Below, one piece after another: positions 1 through 8,683 of a DNA stretch of 41,048 bases. A program made the position numbers and the translations under genes. Location of the stretch: assembly GCA_017415555.1 (NCBI GenBank), contig JAFQGF010000050.1:1-41048 (forward strand), in the 5' to 3' direction. The DNA is from Akkermansia sp. GTDB taxonomy: Bacteria > Verrucomicrobiota > Verrucomicrobiia > Verrucomicrobiales > Akkermansiaceae. The notes under the pieces were generated by a model. That model did no database searches and had not been told where the DNA came from. It was given only the letters and a program-made list of their open reading frames with translations. Numbering within the stretch: the first letter of the stretch is position 1; each line of letters opens with the position of its first letter.

Positions 1-531
1 CACAGAGGGGGCTTTTCCTAAAAGTGATTTCTAAAGTAACCTTATTTACTCTGCTTCAATATATAAACCATCAAGAAAAACGTTCGCTTTGTCAGCTACG
101 CTACACGTTATCCGCCTAATTTCTAATTATGCCAACGCGTTATTATACTTTCGCCCCGCCTTGCGGGGCTTTTGAATTCCTCTCCCCTTCGGTTCGCCAT
201 ACAGCCTGACAAATTGCAGATTGTAAATAAAAACGGTACTCCGTCATAACATTTGCGGAAATTCCGGGCTCGTGAGTTCTCTAAGCTTGAAAAAAGAGTG
301 TAGGGCTGACAACGCCTCCCAGAGAGAAGCAGTATGACTTGTTCTGCGCGGATTTTTCTTTGCCGCAGGAGTATATGCAACTGCCCTATAATACGGATTC
401 TGCGCTGTGGTACTGCAAAATCTCATTGTGAGAGTGCGGGGGGGCTTAAAACTTTTGGCTTGCTATGTCGTGTGGAATATGCTAAATAGTACGGAACCCG
501 TTTGCTATATAGCGAACAGATACAGATAGCC
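1..531. other. Gene-free stretch upstream of the GH2 gene
   Basis: No convincing coding region lies here. Short minus-strand open frames between 123 and 426 have no recognisable motif. The one clear element is an intrinsic terminator at 153-173, listed separately. It implies that a transcript entering from the left, possibly a small RNA or a gene tail outside the window, ends there. A weak sigma70-like pair, TTGGCT (455-460) and TATGCT (478-483) with a 17-nt spacer, could start the GH2 mRNA about 40 nt before its ATG, but both boxes match the consensus poorly. Confidence 0.5.
153..173 (+). terminator. Intrinsic terminator
   Basis: A perfect 7-bp stem (GCCCCGC / GCGGGGC) with a 3-nt CTT loop is followed by TTTTG. 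It reads as a plus-strand terminator for a transcript that begins upstream of position 150 or outside the window. Confidence 0.6.
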
Positions 532-3500
532 ATGAATGCAAAACATATACTCCCACTGATAGCGCTGGGCATTGCAACGGCATATGCCGGTGAACGTGAG
601 ACCTTTGATTTCGGCTGGAAATTCAAGTATTTTGGTGGTTATGACCCGGCGGATGCCGGTTCTCCGACATGGAGCTCCGGCTACCAGGGCGGGCATCCGG
701 CCTCGCATGCTGTGGATGGTAACCTGGAGACTCGCTGGTGTGCTCCTAATTCGAATGCGGGGCATAAGCTTGTGGTGGCACCCGGTTTTGAGGATCCGGT
801 TAAATTGTTTTTGATATACTGGGAAGCTCCCAGTACTTTCGATGTGACGGTCAAAGTGGTGTGCCATGATGAGAGCAAAAACTTTGAGGTGTCCTTTAAT
901 CAGGGGGGGCAGGCTGCAAGTTTTGTGCAAATGCCGGAGCCGAGTTCCATCCGCTATATTATGGTTACAGTGCCGAAAGGGACGCATAGTCGCCAGTGGA
1001 TGAGTGTGCGCGAAGTGCTCTTTACCGGAGCGGATAACACGCCGCTGAAGGTGCGCCATGGCAAACCTGCTGTGGCACACGCTGCTGTGGATGCCAGCGA
1101 AATTGGCTACAAGAGTGTGCAGTTGCCACACGACTGGGCTATTGAAAGTCCCTTCCTGGAGCCGGAGCCGAATGAGACGGGCAAGTTGCCGTGGAACGGC
1201 TGGGGATGGTACCGCAAGAATTTTGATGTGCCTGCGACTTTCGATGCCTCGAAGGAGCGCTGGTATCTGGATTTTGATGGCGTGATGTCGCGACCGCAGA
1301 TTTATGTGAACGGTCAGAAGGCCGGCGAGTGGGCCTATGGTTACAACTCCTTCCGGGTGGATATCACTCCCTTCCTGAAAGCGGGGCAGCAGAATCTGGT
1401 GGCGGTGATGGCGAGCAACCTGCCGCTTTCTACGCGGTGGTACCCCGGCGCCGGTATTTACCGCCATGTGTGGCTGGAGAAGACGGGGCCGGTGCATCTG
1501 AGCAAGTGGCCGACCTATGTGACAACGCCGGAGATAACGGAGGATTCTGCGCAGGTGAAGGTGCAGACCACCGTGGCTAACACGGGCGATACGCCCGCCG
1601 AGATTACCGTGTACCAGCAGGCGGAGGGCGCTGTGGCCGCACCGGCTACCATTACCCTGGCTCCCGGTACGGAAGGGGTGGTGGAGCAGGAATTGCGCCT
1701 TGCTGACCCGCGCCTCTGGAGCTGCGAGACTCCCAATCTCTACAAGCTGGAGACCCGGGTGGTGATGAACGGCACCGAGATTGACACGCACGAGACGACG
1801 TTCGGTGTGCGTACGACGGAGTGGAAGCGCGATGGCTTCTACCTGAACGGCAAGAAGGTGCGTATAAAGGGCGTGTGCGAGCACCACGACCTGGGGGCAC
1901 TGGGAGCAGCTTTCCATACCCGCGCGTATGAGCGTAAGATAGAGAAACTCAAAGAGATGGGCTGCAACTCCATCCGCATGACTCACAATCCGCCTGCTCC
2001 GGAGGTGCTCGACCTGTGCGATAAGCATGGTATCCTGGTGATAGACGAGCTTTTCGATATCTGGAAACGCCAGAAGTATGAGAAGGTGAACGGCTACCAC
2101 ATTTACTGGGATGAGTGGTGGCAGAAGGACGTCCGCAATTTCATGCTGCGAGATCGGAATCACCCCTCCATTATAGCCTGGAGTGGTGGTAACGAAATTA
2201 TGGAGCAGTCCATGACGAACGTGGAAAATATTCGCAAAAATCGTGCCAAGTATAGGAGCCAGGAGGCGTATGAGCGTGCAATCCGCGAAGCCGAAGAATG
2301 GAATGCGTTGAATTTCCGCATCGGTTATAGCCTGCGCGATGAAATTCGCAAGTATGATACGACCCGTCCCTACACGGTGGGGTGTAATGACCAGGATGCG
2401 TGGAGAAACGGCTTTATCGACACTATGGATGTGTACGGCTTCAACTACAAGCCGCATCTTTACGATGACTTCCGCAAGAAGCACCCGGACACGCCGTACT
2501 ACGGCTCGGAGACATGCTCCTGTGTTGGGACGCGAGACACCTACAACTTCCCGCTGAGGTGGGAGGTGGGAGGTGGCTACTTCAAGCCCGGAGCTGTACC
2601 ACACCAGGTGAGTGCCTATGCACTGGCCAGTACGCACTGGGGGTGCTGCCCGGATATAGAGATGTATGCTCACAGCAAGAATCCGGACTTGGCCGGTGAA
2701 TATGTTTGGACCGGTTTCGACTACATCGGCGAGCCTACGCCGTATAATCAGGATGCCTCTATTGAGAACAACATTAAGCACCTGCCCAAGGAAGAGCGCG
2801 AGGCCATTATGAAGGAGTATGAGGCGATGGGCAACCGCGCCGTGAGTCGCAGCTCCTACTTCGGCCTCATCGACCTGGCCGGCTTCCCCAAGGATATATA
2901 CTACCTCTACCAGAGCCAGTGGAATCCGGAGAAGGCTCAGGCTCACATCCTGCCACACTGGAATTGGAAGGGGCACGAGGGGCGCACGACTCCGGTGATG
3001 GTATTCACCAGCGGTGATGAGGCGGAGCTCTTTGTGAATGGTAAGAGCCAGGGCGTGCGTCGGCGAGGCGATGCGCCCACCTTCAGCCAGAAGGACAAGA
3101 GCCTGGTGGTGAGCAAGAATCAGTACCGATTTACCTGGGAGAATGTTATCTATGAACCCGGCACCGTTGAGGTGGTGGTGAAGAAGAACGGCCAGCCCTG
3201 GGCAACGGCCAAGCGCGTCACGACGGGAGACCCCGCCGCTGTGAAGGCCGAGGTGGATCGTTCCGTTATTGTCGGCGATGGCCGCGATCTTTCCTTTGTG
3301 GAGCTGTCGCTGGTGGATGCTCAGGGGAATGTGGTGCCCACGGACAGTCGCCGAGTGAGCTTCTCTATCGACGGGCCGGCAGAGCTTGCCGGTTTCTGCA
3401 ATGGAGACCCCACGGACTGGACCTGCATGCAGGACAAGAATCAGCGCTTCTTCAACGGACGCCTGCTCGCGGTGGTGCGAGGCAAGCGCGGTGAGAGTGG

Positions 3501-3576
3501 TGCTGCTACAATCACCGTGAAGGCTAATGGCCTGCCGGAGATGACTGTTCCTGTGACGGTGGAGCCTGCGAAGTAA
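532..3576 (+). CDS. Secreted GH2 family beta-galactosidase-type glycosidase with discoidin-like domain
   Basis: Probably removes terminal beta-linked sugars, most likely galactose, from host or dietary glycans outside the cytoplasm. The protein has 1014 residues from the ATG at 532. A TTG 30 nt upstream is open in frame but would put charged residues before the signal peptide. Residues 1-19 form a signal peptide ending AYA. Residues about 40-175 look like an F5/8 type C (discoidin/CBM32-like) fold, with SHAVDGNLETRW near its start. The GH2 sugar-binding, immunoglobulin-like and TIM-barrel domains follow. The acid/base is E555 in GGNEIMEQ after RDRNHPSIIAW. The nucleophile is probably E660 in YYGSETCS. 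A DUF4982-like beta domain (ELFVNGKSQG) and a last Ig-like domain close the chain. Having the binding domain at the N-terminus, before the GH2 fold, is less usual. The exact sugar cannot be read from sequence; galactosidase is the best guess, glucuronidase the alternative. Confidence 0.88.
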   Translation: MNAKHILPLIALGIATAYAGERETFDFGWKFKYFGGYDPADAGSPTWSSGYQGGHPASHAVDGNLETRWCAPNSNAGHKLVVAPGFEDPVKLFLIYWEAPSTFDVTVKVVCHDESKNFEVSFNQGGQAASFVQMPEPSSIRYIMVTVPKGTHSRQWMSVREVLFTGADNTPLKVRHGKPAVAHAAVDASEIGYKSVQLPHDWAIESPFLEPEPNETGKLPWNGWGWYRKNFDVPATFDASKERWYLDFDGVMSRPQIYVNGQKAGEWAYGYNSFRVDITPFLKAGQQNLVAVMASNLPLSTRWYPGAGIYRHVWLEKTGPVHLSKWPTYVTTPEITEDSAQVKVQTTVANTGDTPAEITVYQQAEGAVAAPATITLAPGTEGVVEQELRLADPRLWSCETPNLYKLETRVVMNGTEIDTHETTFGVRTTEWKRDGFYLNGKKVRIKGVCEHHDLGALGAAFHTRAYERKIEKLKEMGCNSIRMTHNPPAPEVLDLCDKHGILVIDELFDIWKRQKYEKVNGYHIYWDEWWQKDVRNFMLRDRNHPSIIAWSGGNEIMEQSMTNVENIRKNRAKYRSQEAYERAIREAEEWNALNFRIGYSLRDEIRKYDTTRPYTVGCNDQDAWRNGFIDTMDVYGFNYKPHLYDDFRKKHPDTPYYGSETCSCVGTRDTYNFPLRWEVGGGYFKPGAVPHQVSAYALASTHWGCCPDIEMYAHSKNPDLAGEYVWTGFDYIGEPTPYNQDASIENNIKHLPKEEREAIMKEYEAMGNRAVSRSSYFGLIDLAGFPKDIYYLYQSQWNPEKAQAHILPHWNWKGHEGRTTPVMVFTSGDEAELFVNGKSQGVRRRGDAPTFSQKDKSLVVSKNQYRFTWENVIYEPGTVEVVVKKNGQPWATAKRVTTGDPAAVKAEVDRSVIVGDGRDLSFVELSLVDAQGNVVPTDSRRVSFSIDGPAELAGFCNGDPTDWTCMQDKNQRFFNGRLLAVVRGKRGESGAATITVKANGLPEMTVPVTVEPAK

Positions 3577-3596
3577 AATTACTTTGCAAGATGAAT

Positions 3597-3638
3597 ATGC
3601 ATCAGCCCCGCAATATAACAGTTGCGGGGCTGATGCAT
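3597..3638. terminator. Perfect 17-bp inverted repeat after the GH2 gene
   Basis: Arms 3597-3613 and 3622-3638 are perfectly complementary over 17 bp, around an 8-nt loop (TATAACAG). The stem core is GCCCCGCAA. No T-run follows on either strand, so it may be a factor-assisted terminator or an mRNA 3'-end stabiliser. It separates the GH2 stop from the next promoter at 3647. Confidence 0.6.
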
Positions 3639-3646
3639 AATTCGCA

Positions 3647-3675
3647 TTGACCTCTGTAAAAAGGTGGAGTACAAT
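3647..3675 (+). promoter_or_regulatory. Sigma70-type promoter for the lipoprotein hydrolase, predicted leaderless start
   Basis: TTGACC (3647-3652), a 17-nt spacer and TACAAT (3670-3675). Each box matches the consensus at 5 of 6 positions. The -10 box overlaps an upstream ATG at 3674, so transcription should begin near 3682-3683, at the next in-frame ATG. Confidence 0.6.
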
Positions 3676-3682
3676 GTCGGCC

Positions 3683-5323
3683 ATGATGCGTTCCGTACAG
3701 AAAATGTGGAGTGGAGTGCTGCTGGCGGTGCTATTGGCCGGGTGTGCTGCGCCGCTGGTGCCGCCGGCGCGAGTGGACCGGGCTGAGCGTGTGCAGGAGC
3801 CGGACGCAGAACTGCTGCGGGAGATGCGAGCGGATTGGTTTGCCCTGCAGGAGCCGGGGCTGGACAATGCGGAATATAGTCGGTTGGTGAACCGCTACAA
3901 TCGGGCGCTGTTGCTGCTGCTGCGTCGGTACAGGGCGGACATGCTGCAAGCATTTGCGCGGGGCGACATGGATTACATGATACCCGGGGTGGCGCTGGAG
4001 CACGCCGGGACGGGGATTCCGGTGCCGCTGCGAGATGTGTACGAGGATATGGTGCCGGCCTGGGATATACGGACGCATTCGTTGCAGGAGCACTTTACCG
4101 TGCCGGGGATTGGTGTGCCTATGGTTGGGATTGTGCCGGCGGAGAAGGTGGATAAAACGGGGCAGGAGTTTCATATCCGTACGCGTGGTACCGTGAGCAC
4201 CCTGACGGCAGTGATGGAATTTCCCCGGCGCGAAGGTGGAAAACCCGTGTTGCGACTGCTTGCCCGCAATGACCACGACACGATTCTGCTGCGCGGCCAG
4301 AAACACCAGTTGGCGGCAGATTTCTCCGCAGCCATTGAGATATATTGGAACCTGACGCGCGTGAAAGAAGACCGTATGCTCGGGCTGTTGCGGCCGCAGC
4401 AACTGCGCGATGTGAGCGGCCTTTCCTGCATAGAGGCATATGATGCGGACAAAATTCCGGTTATTCTGACGCATGGGCTGATGTCCAGTGCCGGCACGTT
4501 TGATAACCTTGTTAACAGGTTATTGTGCGACCCGCTCATCCGTAGGAATTTCCAGTTCTGGTATTACAATTATCCCACCGGAGTGACCTGGACGCTGACG
4601 GCCGCCCATTATCGGCAGGCGCTGGAGGACGTGCGGCGGCATCTGGACCCGGAGAAGAAAAACCGCAATTGGGATAATATGGTTGTTGTCGGGCATTCCA
4701 TGGGTGGACTTATCACGCATTACAGCCAGTGCACGGAGCCGTGGCTGCTGCTGAAGGGGCACCCGCATGTTGCACCATACATGAATGCACGCTATGTGGA
4801 CGAGAAATTGCCGATATCCGGTGGGGAAGAATTGCAGAAGGCGTTTTTCTTCCGTCCGGTGAAGGCCGGAATGGTCGTGTACATGGCGACACCGCACCGT
4901 GGAGCCCCGATGGCGCGCTACCGCATCGTGACGGCTCTGATGAAACTAGTGGAGTTGCCGCAGAACCTGGTGAATGAGGTGGTGAACATAGCCACTCTGC
5001 AGCAGGATATGGTGCTGCTGAATCCCGGTAAGCTGGCTGAAGCATTAACCAGTGTGAATCAGCTGGCGCCGGACAGCTATTCCATACAGGGCCTGCAGGG
5101 ACTTGCCGTGCGGGATGTGCCGATGCATTCCATCATCGGCGACAGAGGGAAGGGGAATACGCCGAGAAGCTCGGATGGTGTTGTGCCCTACTGGTCCAGC
5201 CATTTCCCGGCGGGGAGCGAAACGATTGTTCCCGCTGACCATTCCGTGCAGGATGTGCCGGAAACAGCAGCTGATCTTACGCGCGTGCTGGCTGAGTATC
5301 TGAAGCGCCTGGGGAGACTGTGA
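3683..5323 (+). CDS. Lipoprotein alpha/beta hydrolase (lipase/esterase-like)
   Basis: An exported serine hydrolase, probably anchored in a membrane by lipid. Its substrate is unknown; an ester or acyl group is likely. With the ATG at 3683 the protein has 546 residues. An N-terminal signal ending in the lipobox LLAGC gives a lipidated cysteine near residue 20. The hydrolase fold starts around residue 255 (PVILTHGLMSSAGTF). The nucleophile is S339 in GHSMGG. The probable acid and histidine are the Asp of SSDGVVPYWSSH and the His of PADHSVQD near the C-terminus. The first 230 or so residues match no family I recognise. An alternative ATG at 3674 has AAGGTGG 7 nt upstream, but a good promoter covers that ATG, so 3683 is preferred. 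The gene stands alone between an inverted repeat and a convergent neighbour. Confidence 0.8.
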   Translation: MMRSVQKMWSGVLLAVLLAGCAAPLVPPARVDRAERVQEPDAELLREMRADWFALQEPGLDNAEYSRLVNRYNRALLLLLRRYRADMLQAFARGDMDYMIPGVALEHAGTGIPVPLRDVYEDMVPAWDIRTHSLQEHFTVPGIGVPMVGIVPAEKVDKTGQEFHIRTRGTVSTLTAVMEFPRREGGKPVLRLLARNDHDTILLRGQKHQLAADFSAAIEIYWNLTRVKEDRMLGLLRPQQLRDVSGLSCIEAYDADKIPVILTHGLMSSAGTFDNLVNRLLCDPLIRRNFQFWYYNYPTGVTWTLTAAHYRQALEDVRRHLDPEKKNRNWDNMVVVGHSMGGLITHYSQCTEPWLLLKGHPHVAPYMNARYVDEKLPISGGEELQKAFFFRPVKAGMVVYMATPHRGAPMARYRIVTALMKLVELPQNLVNEVVNIATLQQDMVLLNPGKLAEALTSVNQLAPDSYSIQGLQGLAVRDVPMHSIIGDRGKGNTPRSSDGVVPYWSSHFPAGSETIVPADHSVQDVPETAADLTRVLAEYLKRLGRL

Positions 5324-5354
5324 CGGAGAAGGGGGGCTTTCTGCTATTGCACGG

Positions 5355-5387
5355 AAAACGCCCGCCCCCGCAGAGCGGAAGCGGACG
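5355..5387 (-). terminator. Terminator of the Sel1-repeat gene
   Basis: Read on the minus strand, CGTCCGC pairs with GCGGGCG (one G-U pair). An inner CCGC/GCGG stem stacks inside it, and TTTT follows (5358-5355). It sits between two convergent genes and fits the minus-strand gene best. Confidence 0.5.
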
Positions 5388-5420
5388 TAACACCACACAA
5401 GTACAGACTCAGCTGTACCC

Positions 5421-5909
5421 TTACATCCCGGAGCTCTGTGACTGCTCCTGAGAGGTTTTTTCTGCGGCCTCCTTCTCGGCTGCCTTCTTCTTCATGCAGT
5501 CCTTGCAGTGAGCCATGATTTCTTTTGCCTTTTCGGGGTTTTTCTCGACACCCTTACCATTAGCGTACATATTGGCAAGAGCATAGCATGCCGTGGGGTT
5601 GCCCTCCTTGGCTGCTTTTTCGAGGCCGGGGAGAGCCTTGGTATACATTTCCTTGGCCTTTTCCGGGTCCTTGGGGGTGTTGTTTATGCCGGAGTCGGTA
5701 ATCCAGGCAATGGCATATTGCGCGATAGGATCGCCGTTGGCTGCTTCTACGGTGATTGTTTCGATGTCCAGCCAGCACTGGTCGTCGCACTTGGCGGCGT
5801 TAGCGCCATTTGTGCAGCAGGCTGCGTCGGTTTTGGCCGGAGTTGCTTCTGCACCGGCGGCTACAAAGCCGCTGAGTGCAACCATGGATATGAGTGCAAA
5901 TGTCTTCAT
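5421..5909 (-). CDS. Secreted Sel1-repeat protein
   Basis: A small exported helical-repeat protein of 162 residues, probably a protein-protein interaction scaffold; its partner is unknown. The ATG at 5909 starts a classic signal peptide (MKTFALISMVALSGFVAAG); a GTG two codons upstream is a poorer choice. After a cysteine-rich stretch with four cysteines (CCTNGANAAKCDDQC) come two Sel1-like units. The first contains GDPIAQYAIAWITDSG and the second GNPTACYALANMYANGKGVE, each followed by a PEKAKE helix. The C-terminus is a lysine/glutamate-rich tail with two further cysteines (CKDC). It is convergent with the lipoprotein hydrolase and divergent from the tRNA-Thr/tuf operon. The 13-bp palindrome ACTGATAATCAGT (5969-5981) lies in the divergent spacer and could be an operator, which is unproven. 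Confidence 0.75.
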   Translation of the reverse strand: MKTFALISMVALSGFVAAGAEATPAKTDAACCTNGANAAKCDDQCWLDIETITVEAANGDPIAQYAIAWITDSGINNTPKDPEKAKEMYTKALPGLEKAAKEGNPTACYALANMYANGKGVEKNPEKAKEIMAHCKDCMKKKAAEKEAAEKTSQEQSQSSGM

Positions 5910-6030
5910 AGGCACCCAATTTGCCCCTACCGAACAAAAATTTCAAGAGAAAAATCTAAAATTGTATAACTGATAATCAGTCTGTTGGACGAGGATAGCA
6001 GAAAAAAGTGATTTTTTTTAGTTTTTGTTG

Positions 6031-6057
6031 TTGACATCGTGGAGAAAATATTATAAA
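6031..6057 (+). promoter_or_regulatory. Promoter of the tRNA-Thr/tuf operon
   Basis: A perfect TTGACA (6031-6036) is preceded by a T-rich tract like an UP element. TATAAA lies at 6052-6057 with a short 15-nt spacer; TAAACT at 6054-6059 gives 17 nt. It is the only strong promoter seen before the tRNA-tuf-secE-nusG block. Confidence 0.55.
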
Positions 6058-6103
6058 CTCTCCCCGCTTTCATGTTCCTGCCGGAACAACAAGAGCCAAT
6101 AAC

Positions 6104-6175
<72 letters not shown>

Positions 6176-6227
6176 TTTTTTCGGCTCATGCAAGAATAAG
6201 CAGCCCAAAAAACTATTTCATACTATT

Positions 6228-7409
6228 ATGGCCAAAGAATCATTCCAGCGCACCAAGCCCCACGTGAACGTGGGTACGATCGGTCACGTTGACCATGGCA
6301 AGACTTCCCTTACCGCTGCAATTACCAAGGTTCTTGCAGAGCAGGGTAAGGCTGAGTTCAAGGCTTACGACCAGATTGACGGTGCTCCCGAGGAGCGCGA
6401 GCGTGGTATCACCATTTCCACCGCTCACGTTGAGTACGAGACCGACAGCCGCCACTATGCACACGTGGACTGCCCCGGTCACGCTGACTATGTGAAGAAC
6501 ATGATCACCGGTGCTGCCCAGATGGACGGCGCTATTCTGGTGGTGTCCGCCGCTGACGGTCCCATGCCCCAGACCCGTGAGCACATCCTGCTTGCCCGTC
6601 AGGTGGGTGTTCCCTACATCGTTGTGTTCATGAACAAGATGGACCTCGCTGACCCCGAGCTCGCTGAGCTTGTGGAGATGGAGATCCGCGACCTTCTTTC
6701 CTCCTACGAGTTCCCGGGCGATGATATTCCGATTGTTGCCGGTTCCGCTGTGAAGGCTCTGGAGGGTGACCCCGAGTACACCGCTAAGATTCTGGAGCTC
6801 ATGAACGCTGTGGACGAGTACATCCCGACTCCCGAGCGTCCCACTGAGAAGCCCTTCCTGATGCCCGTGGAGGACGTGTTCTCCATCTCCGGCCGTGGTA
6901 CTGTGGCTACCGGTCGTATCGAGCGTGGTATCATCAACAAGATGGAGGAAGTTGAAATCGTGGGTATCAAGCCCACTGTGAAGACCTCCGTGACCGACAT
7001 CGAAATGTTCCGCAAGCTCCTCGACAAGGGTGAGGCTGGTGATAACGTGGGCGTGCTGCTCCGCGGTATCAAGAAGGAGGACATCGTTCGTGGTCAGGTG
7101 ATTGCTAAGCCCGGTTCCGTGACTCCCCACACTGAGTTCGAGGCAGCCGTTTACGTGCTGACCAAGGAGGAAGGTGGTCGTCACACCCCGTTCTTCAACA
7201 ACTATCGTCCCCAGTTCTACTTCCGTACGACGGACGTGACCGGCACCGTGACTCTGCCCGAGGGTACTGAGATGGTGATGCCCGGCGATAACGTCACGAT
7301 TGGTGTTGAGCTTATCACCCCCGTAGCTATGGAGGAGGGTATGCGCTTCGCTATCCGTGAGGGTGGTCGCACCGTGGGCGCCGGTAAGGTTGCCAAGATT
7401 AAGGCCTAA
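6228..7409 (+). CDS. tuf: Translation elongation factor Tu
   Basis: The GTPase that brings aminoacyl-tRNA to the ribosomal A site in the cytoplasm. Its 393 residues are the usual length. The G-domain motifs are GHVDHGKT (P-loop, about residues 19-26), [15 protein letters not shown] (switch II, with the GTPase His in PGH) and NKMD. Domains 2 and 3 follow (e.g. [17 protein letters not shown]). The start is the ATG at 6228, directly after an AT-rich leader with no Shine-Dalgarno. The gene sits between tRNA-Thr and tRNA-Trp, as in many bacteria. It is probably cotranscribed with tRNA-Thr from the TTGACA promoter at 6031. Confidence 0.98.
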   Translation: MAKESFQRTKPHVNVGTIGHVDHGKTSLTAAITKVLAEQGKAEFKAYDQIDGAPEERERGITISTAHVEYETDSRHYAHVDCPGHADYVKNMITGAAQMDGAILVVSAADGPMPQTREHILLARQVGVPYIVVFMNKMDLADPELAELVEMEIRDLLSSYEFPGDDIPIVAGSAVKALEGDPEYTAKILELMNAVDEYIPTPERPTEKPFLMPVEDVFSISGRGTVATGRIERGIINKMEEVEIVGIKPTVKTSVTDIEMFRKLLDKGEAGDNVGVLLRGIKKEDIVRGQVIAKPGSVTPHTEFEAAVYVLTKEEGGRHTPFFNNYRPQFYFRTTDVTGTVTLPEGTEMVMPGDNVTIGVELITPVAMEEGMRFAIREGGRTVGAGKVAKIKA

Positions 7410-7461
7410 TCGGTCCAGATAAAACTTAACCATGGGGGCTGCGAGCACTAGCAAGCAGCTC

Positions 7462-7520
7462 CTGACTGAAAGAGAAGGGCGTTTGCCCACCCGATAGTGG
7501 GCAACGCCTCTTCCCGTCAG
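7462..7520 (+). other. Long stem-loop between tuf and tRNA-Trp
   Basis: The outer arms CTGAC (7462-7466) and GTCAG (7516-7520) enclose a near-perfect inner stem. In it GAAGGGCGTTTGCCCAC (7474-7490) pairs with GTGGGCAACGCCTCTTC (7497-7513) with a few bulges. There is no T-run. It may be an RNA-processing signal that frees tRNA-Trp from the tuf mRNA, or a factor-dependent terminator. Confidence 0.5.
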
Positions 7521-7543
7521 TCGAAGAAACAGAGCAAGGTAAA

Positions 7544-7616
7544 AGGGTATTAGCTCAATTGGTAGAGCAGCGGTCTCCAAAACCGCGTGTTGGGAGTTCG
7601 AGTCTCTCATACCCTG
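7544..7616 (+). tRNA. tRNA-Trp (anticodon CCA)
   Basis: A full cloverleaf: acceptor AGGGTAT / ATACCCT, D-stem GCTC/GAGC, anticodon stem GCGGT/ACCGC with loop CTCCAAA (anticodon CCA), and T-stem GGGAG/CTCTC with one G-T pair. CCA is not encoded. It lies between tuf and secE, a common bacterial order. Confidence 0.95.
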
Positions 7617-7675
7617 CTGACCTTCCTCTTTTTTTTTCTCAATTTTTCCCCTGAACTCACAAACAATACCGCAGC

Positions 7676-7903
7676 ATGTTCCGCAAGATTTCTCAGTACA
7701 TATCCAACGTGAAAAGCGAGCTGAAAAAATGCTCCTGGCCGTGGGAGAGTGACCCGAAGGTGAAAGGGTTTAAAAAGTTTCGTGAGTTGTCCGGTTCTAC
7801 CATCATGGTATTAATTGCCATGGTGCTTCTTGGCGCTTATGTTGCCTTCTTTGATTACATTATGGCCAGCGTGACCAACTGGCTGATTATGCAGCTTTCC
7901 TGA
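7676..7903 (+). CDS. secE: Preprotein translocase subunit SecE
   Basis: The small essential clamp subunit of the SecYEG channel in the inner membrane. The protein has 75 residues with a single transmembrane segment (about residues 42-66, STIMVLIAMVLLGAYVAFFD). Ahead of it is the conserved amphipathic region with the KKCSWPW motif (SecE proteins carry K-V-x-W-P at this point). The length fits one-TM SecE proteins. The ATG at 7676 follows tRNA-Trp by about 60 nt, and nusG follows after 49 nt. The tRNA-Trp-secE-nusG order supports the call. Confidence 0.95.
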   Translation: MFRKISQYISNVKSELKKCSWPWESDPKVKGFKKFRELSGSTIMVLIAMVLLGAYVAFFDYIMASVTNWLIMQLS

Positions 7904-7952
7904 GACGGCGTAAGCCTGATGTTCTACCAGTCGATTTCTGATTTCCCGATTT

Positions 7953-8603
7953 ATGTCCCGCCCGTACGATAGAAAGAATGGCTCTGCAGCTCGTGTGACC
8001 CCCGCTGCAAAGGACCAGTGGTATGTGCTGCACGTGCTTTCCAACAAGGAGCGCCGCGCTGTGGAGAACCTGAAGCGCCTCTTTAAGGAGGACGAAGAGA
8101 TGGGGGCTCTGGTGCAGAGCGACCCCCTCGTACCCACGGAGAAAGTGGAAGAGGTACGCAATGGCAAGAAGTATGTGCAGGAGCGCAAGCTCTATCCCGG
8201 CTATGTGTATCTCAATTTTGCACTGCGTCGTGCAGATGGTACGCTCAATAATGACGCCTGGTACAAGATACAGGCTGTGGATGGCGTTATCAGCTTTGCC
8301 TGTGGCCGCAACAAGGAGCCGCTTCCCATGTCCGCCAAGGATGTGCGCGACCTGATGAGCGAGATTGAGCGCCGCAGCGAGGGACCGCGCCAGAAGATTG
8401 TCTTCAACGTGAAGGATGAGGTGGTAGTGCTGGAAGGTGCCTTCCAGGGCGAGCACGGAATCGTGGAAGAGGTGGACGCCGAGCGTGGCAAGCTGCGCGT
8501 GGGCGTGACGATGTTCGGCCGCTCCAATCCCCTGGATCTGGACTACACGCAGGTACAGCTTGTGCCTGAAGAGGAGCGCGGCAAGGCTGAGCTGCCCAAG
8601 TAA
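7953..8603 (+). CDS. nusG: Transcription antitermination/termination factor NusG
   Basis: Binds RNA polymerase, increases processivity and couples transcription to translation or Rho. The protein has 216 residues, somewhat longer than the roughly 180 of E. coli. The N-terminal NGN domain begins with WYVLHVLSNKERRAVENL and contains KLYPGYVYL. The extra length is an acidic insert near residues 45-70 (KEDEEMGALVQSDPLVPTEK). The C-terminal KOW domain contains VKDEVVVLEGAFQGEHGIVEE. The N-terminal extension of about 22 residues (SRPYDRKNGSAARVTPAAKD) is basic and probably disordered. It lies 49 nt after secE and 80 nt before rplK. Confidence 0.95.
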   Translation: MSRPYDRKNGSAARVTPAAKDQWYVLHVLSNKERRAVENLKRLFKEDEEMGALVQSDPLVPTEKVEEVRNGKKYVQERKLYPGYVYLNFALRRADGTLNNDAWYKIQAVDGVISFACGRNKEPLPMSAKDVRDLMSEIERRSEGPRQKIVFNVKDEVVVLEGAFQGEHGIVEEVDAERGKLRVGVTMFGRSNPLDLDYTQVQLVPEEERGKAELPK

Positions 8604-8628
8604 TTTTTCCGCAATGAAAATCTTCTCG

Positions 8629-8662
8629 CTGCTGTGGTGACACATGTGTGTGATTGCAGCAG
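8629..8662 (+). other. Hairpin in the nusG-rplK spacer
   Basis: CTGCTG (8629-8634) pairs with CAGCAG (8657-8662) around a loop containing the palindrome CACATGTG. It is a possible leader structure for L11-L1 autoregulation, but no T-run is present and similarity to known L1-binding sites was not established. Confidence 0.3.
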
Positions 8663-8683
8663 TAAAACAAAACAAACAAAACC

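Noticed and set aside
123..426. Two short minus-strand frames at the left end
   Set aside because: One runs through the terminator, and neither has a motif, signal peptide or start signal.
505..3867. A 1120-codon minus-strand open frame opposite the GH2 gene
   Set aside because: It is a codon-bias shadow: the plus strand has clear GH2 motifs and a signal peptide, while the minus frame has no recognisable domain.
5401..5418. GTACAG/CTGTAC inverted repeat near the Sel1 gene
   Set aside because: Only 6 bp; a better terminator lies at 5355-5387.
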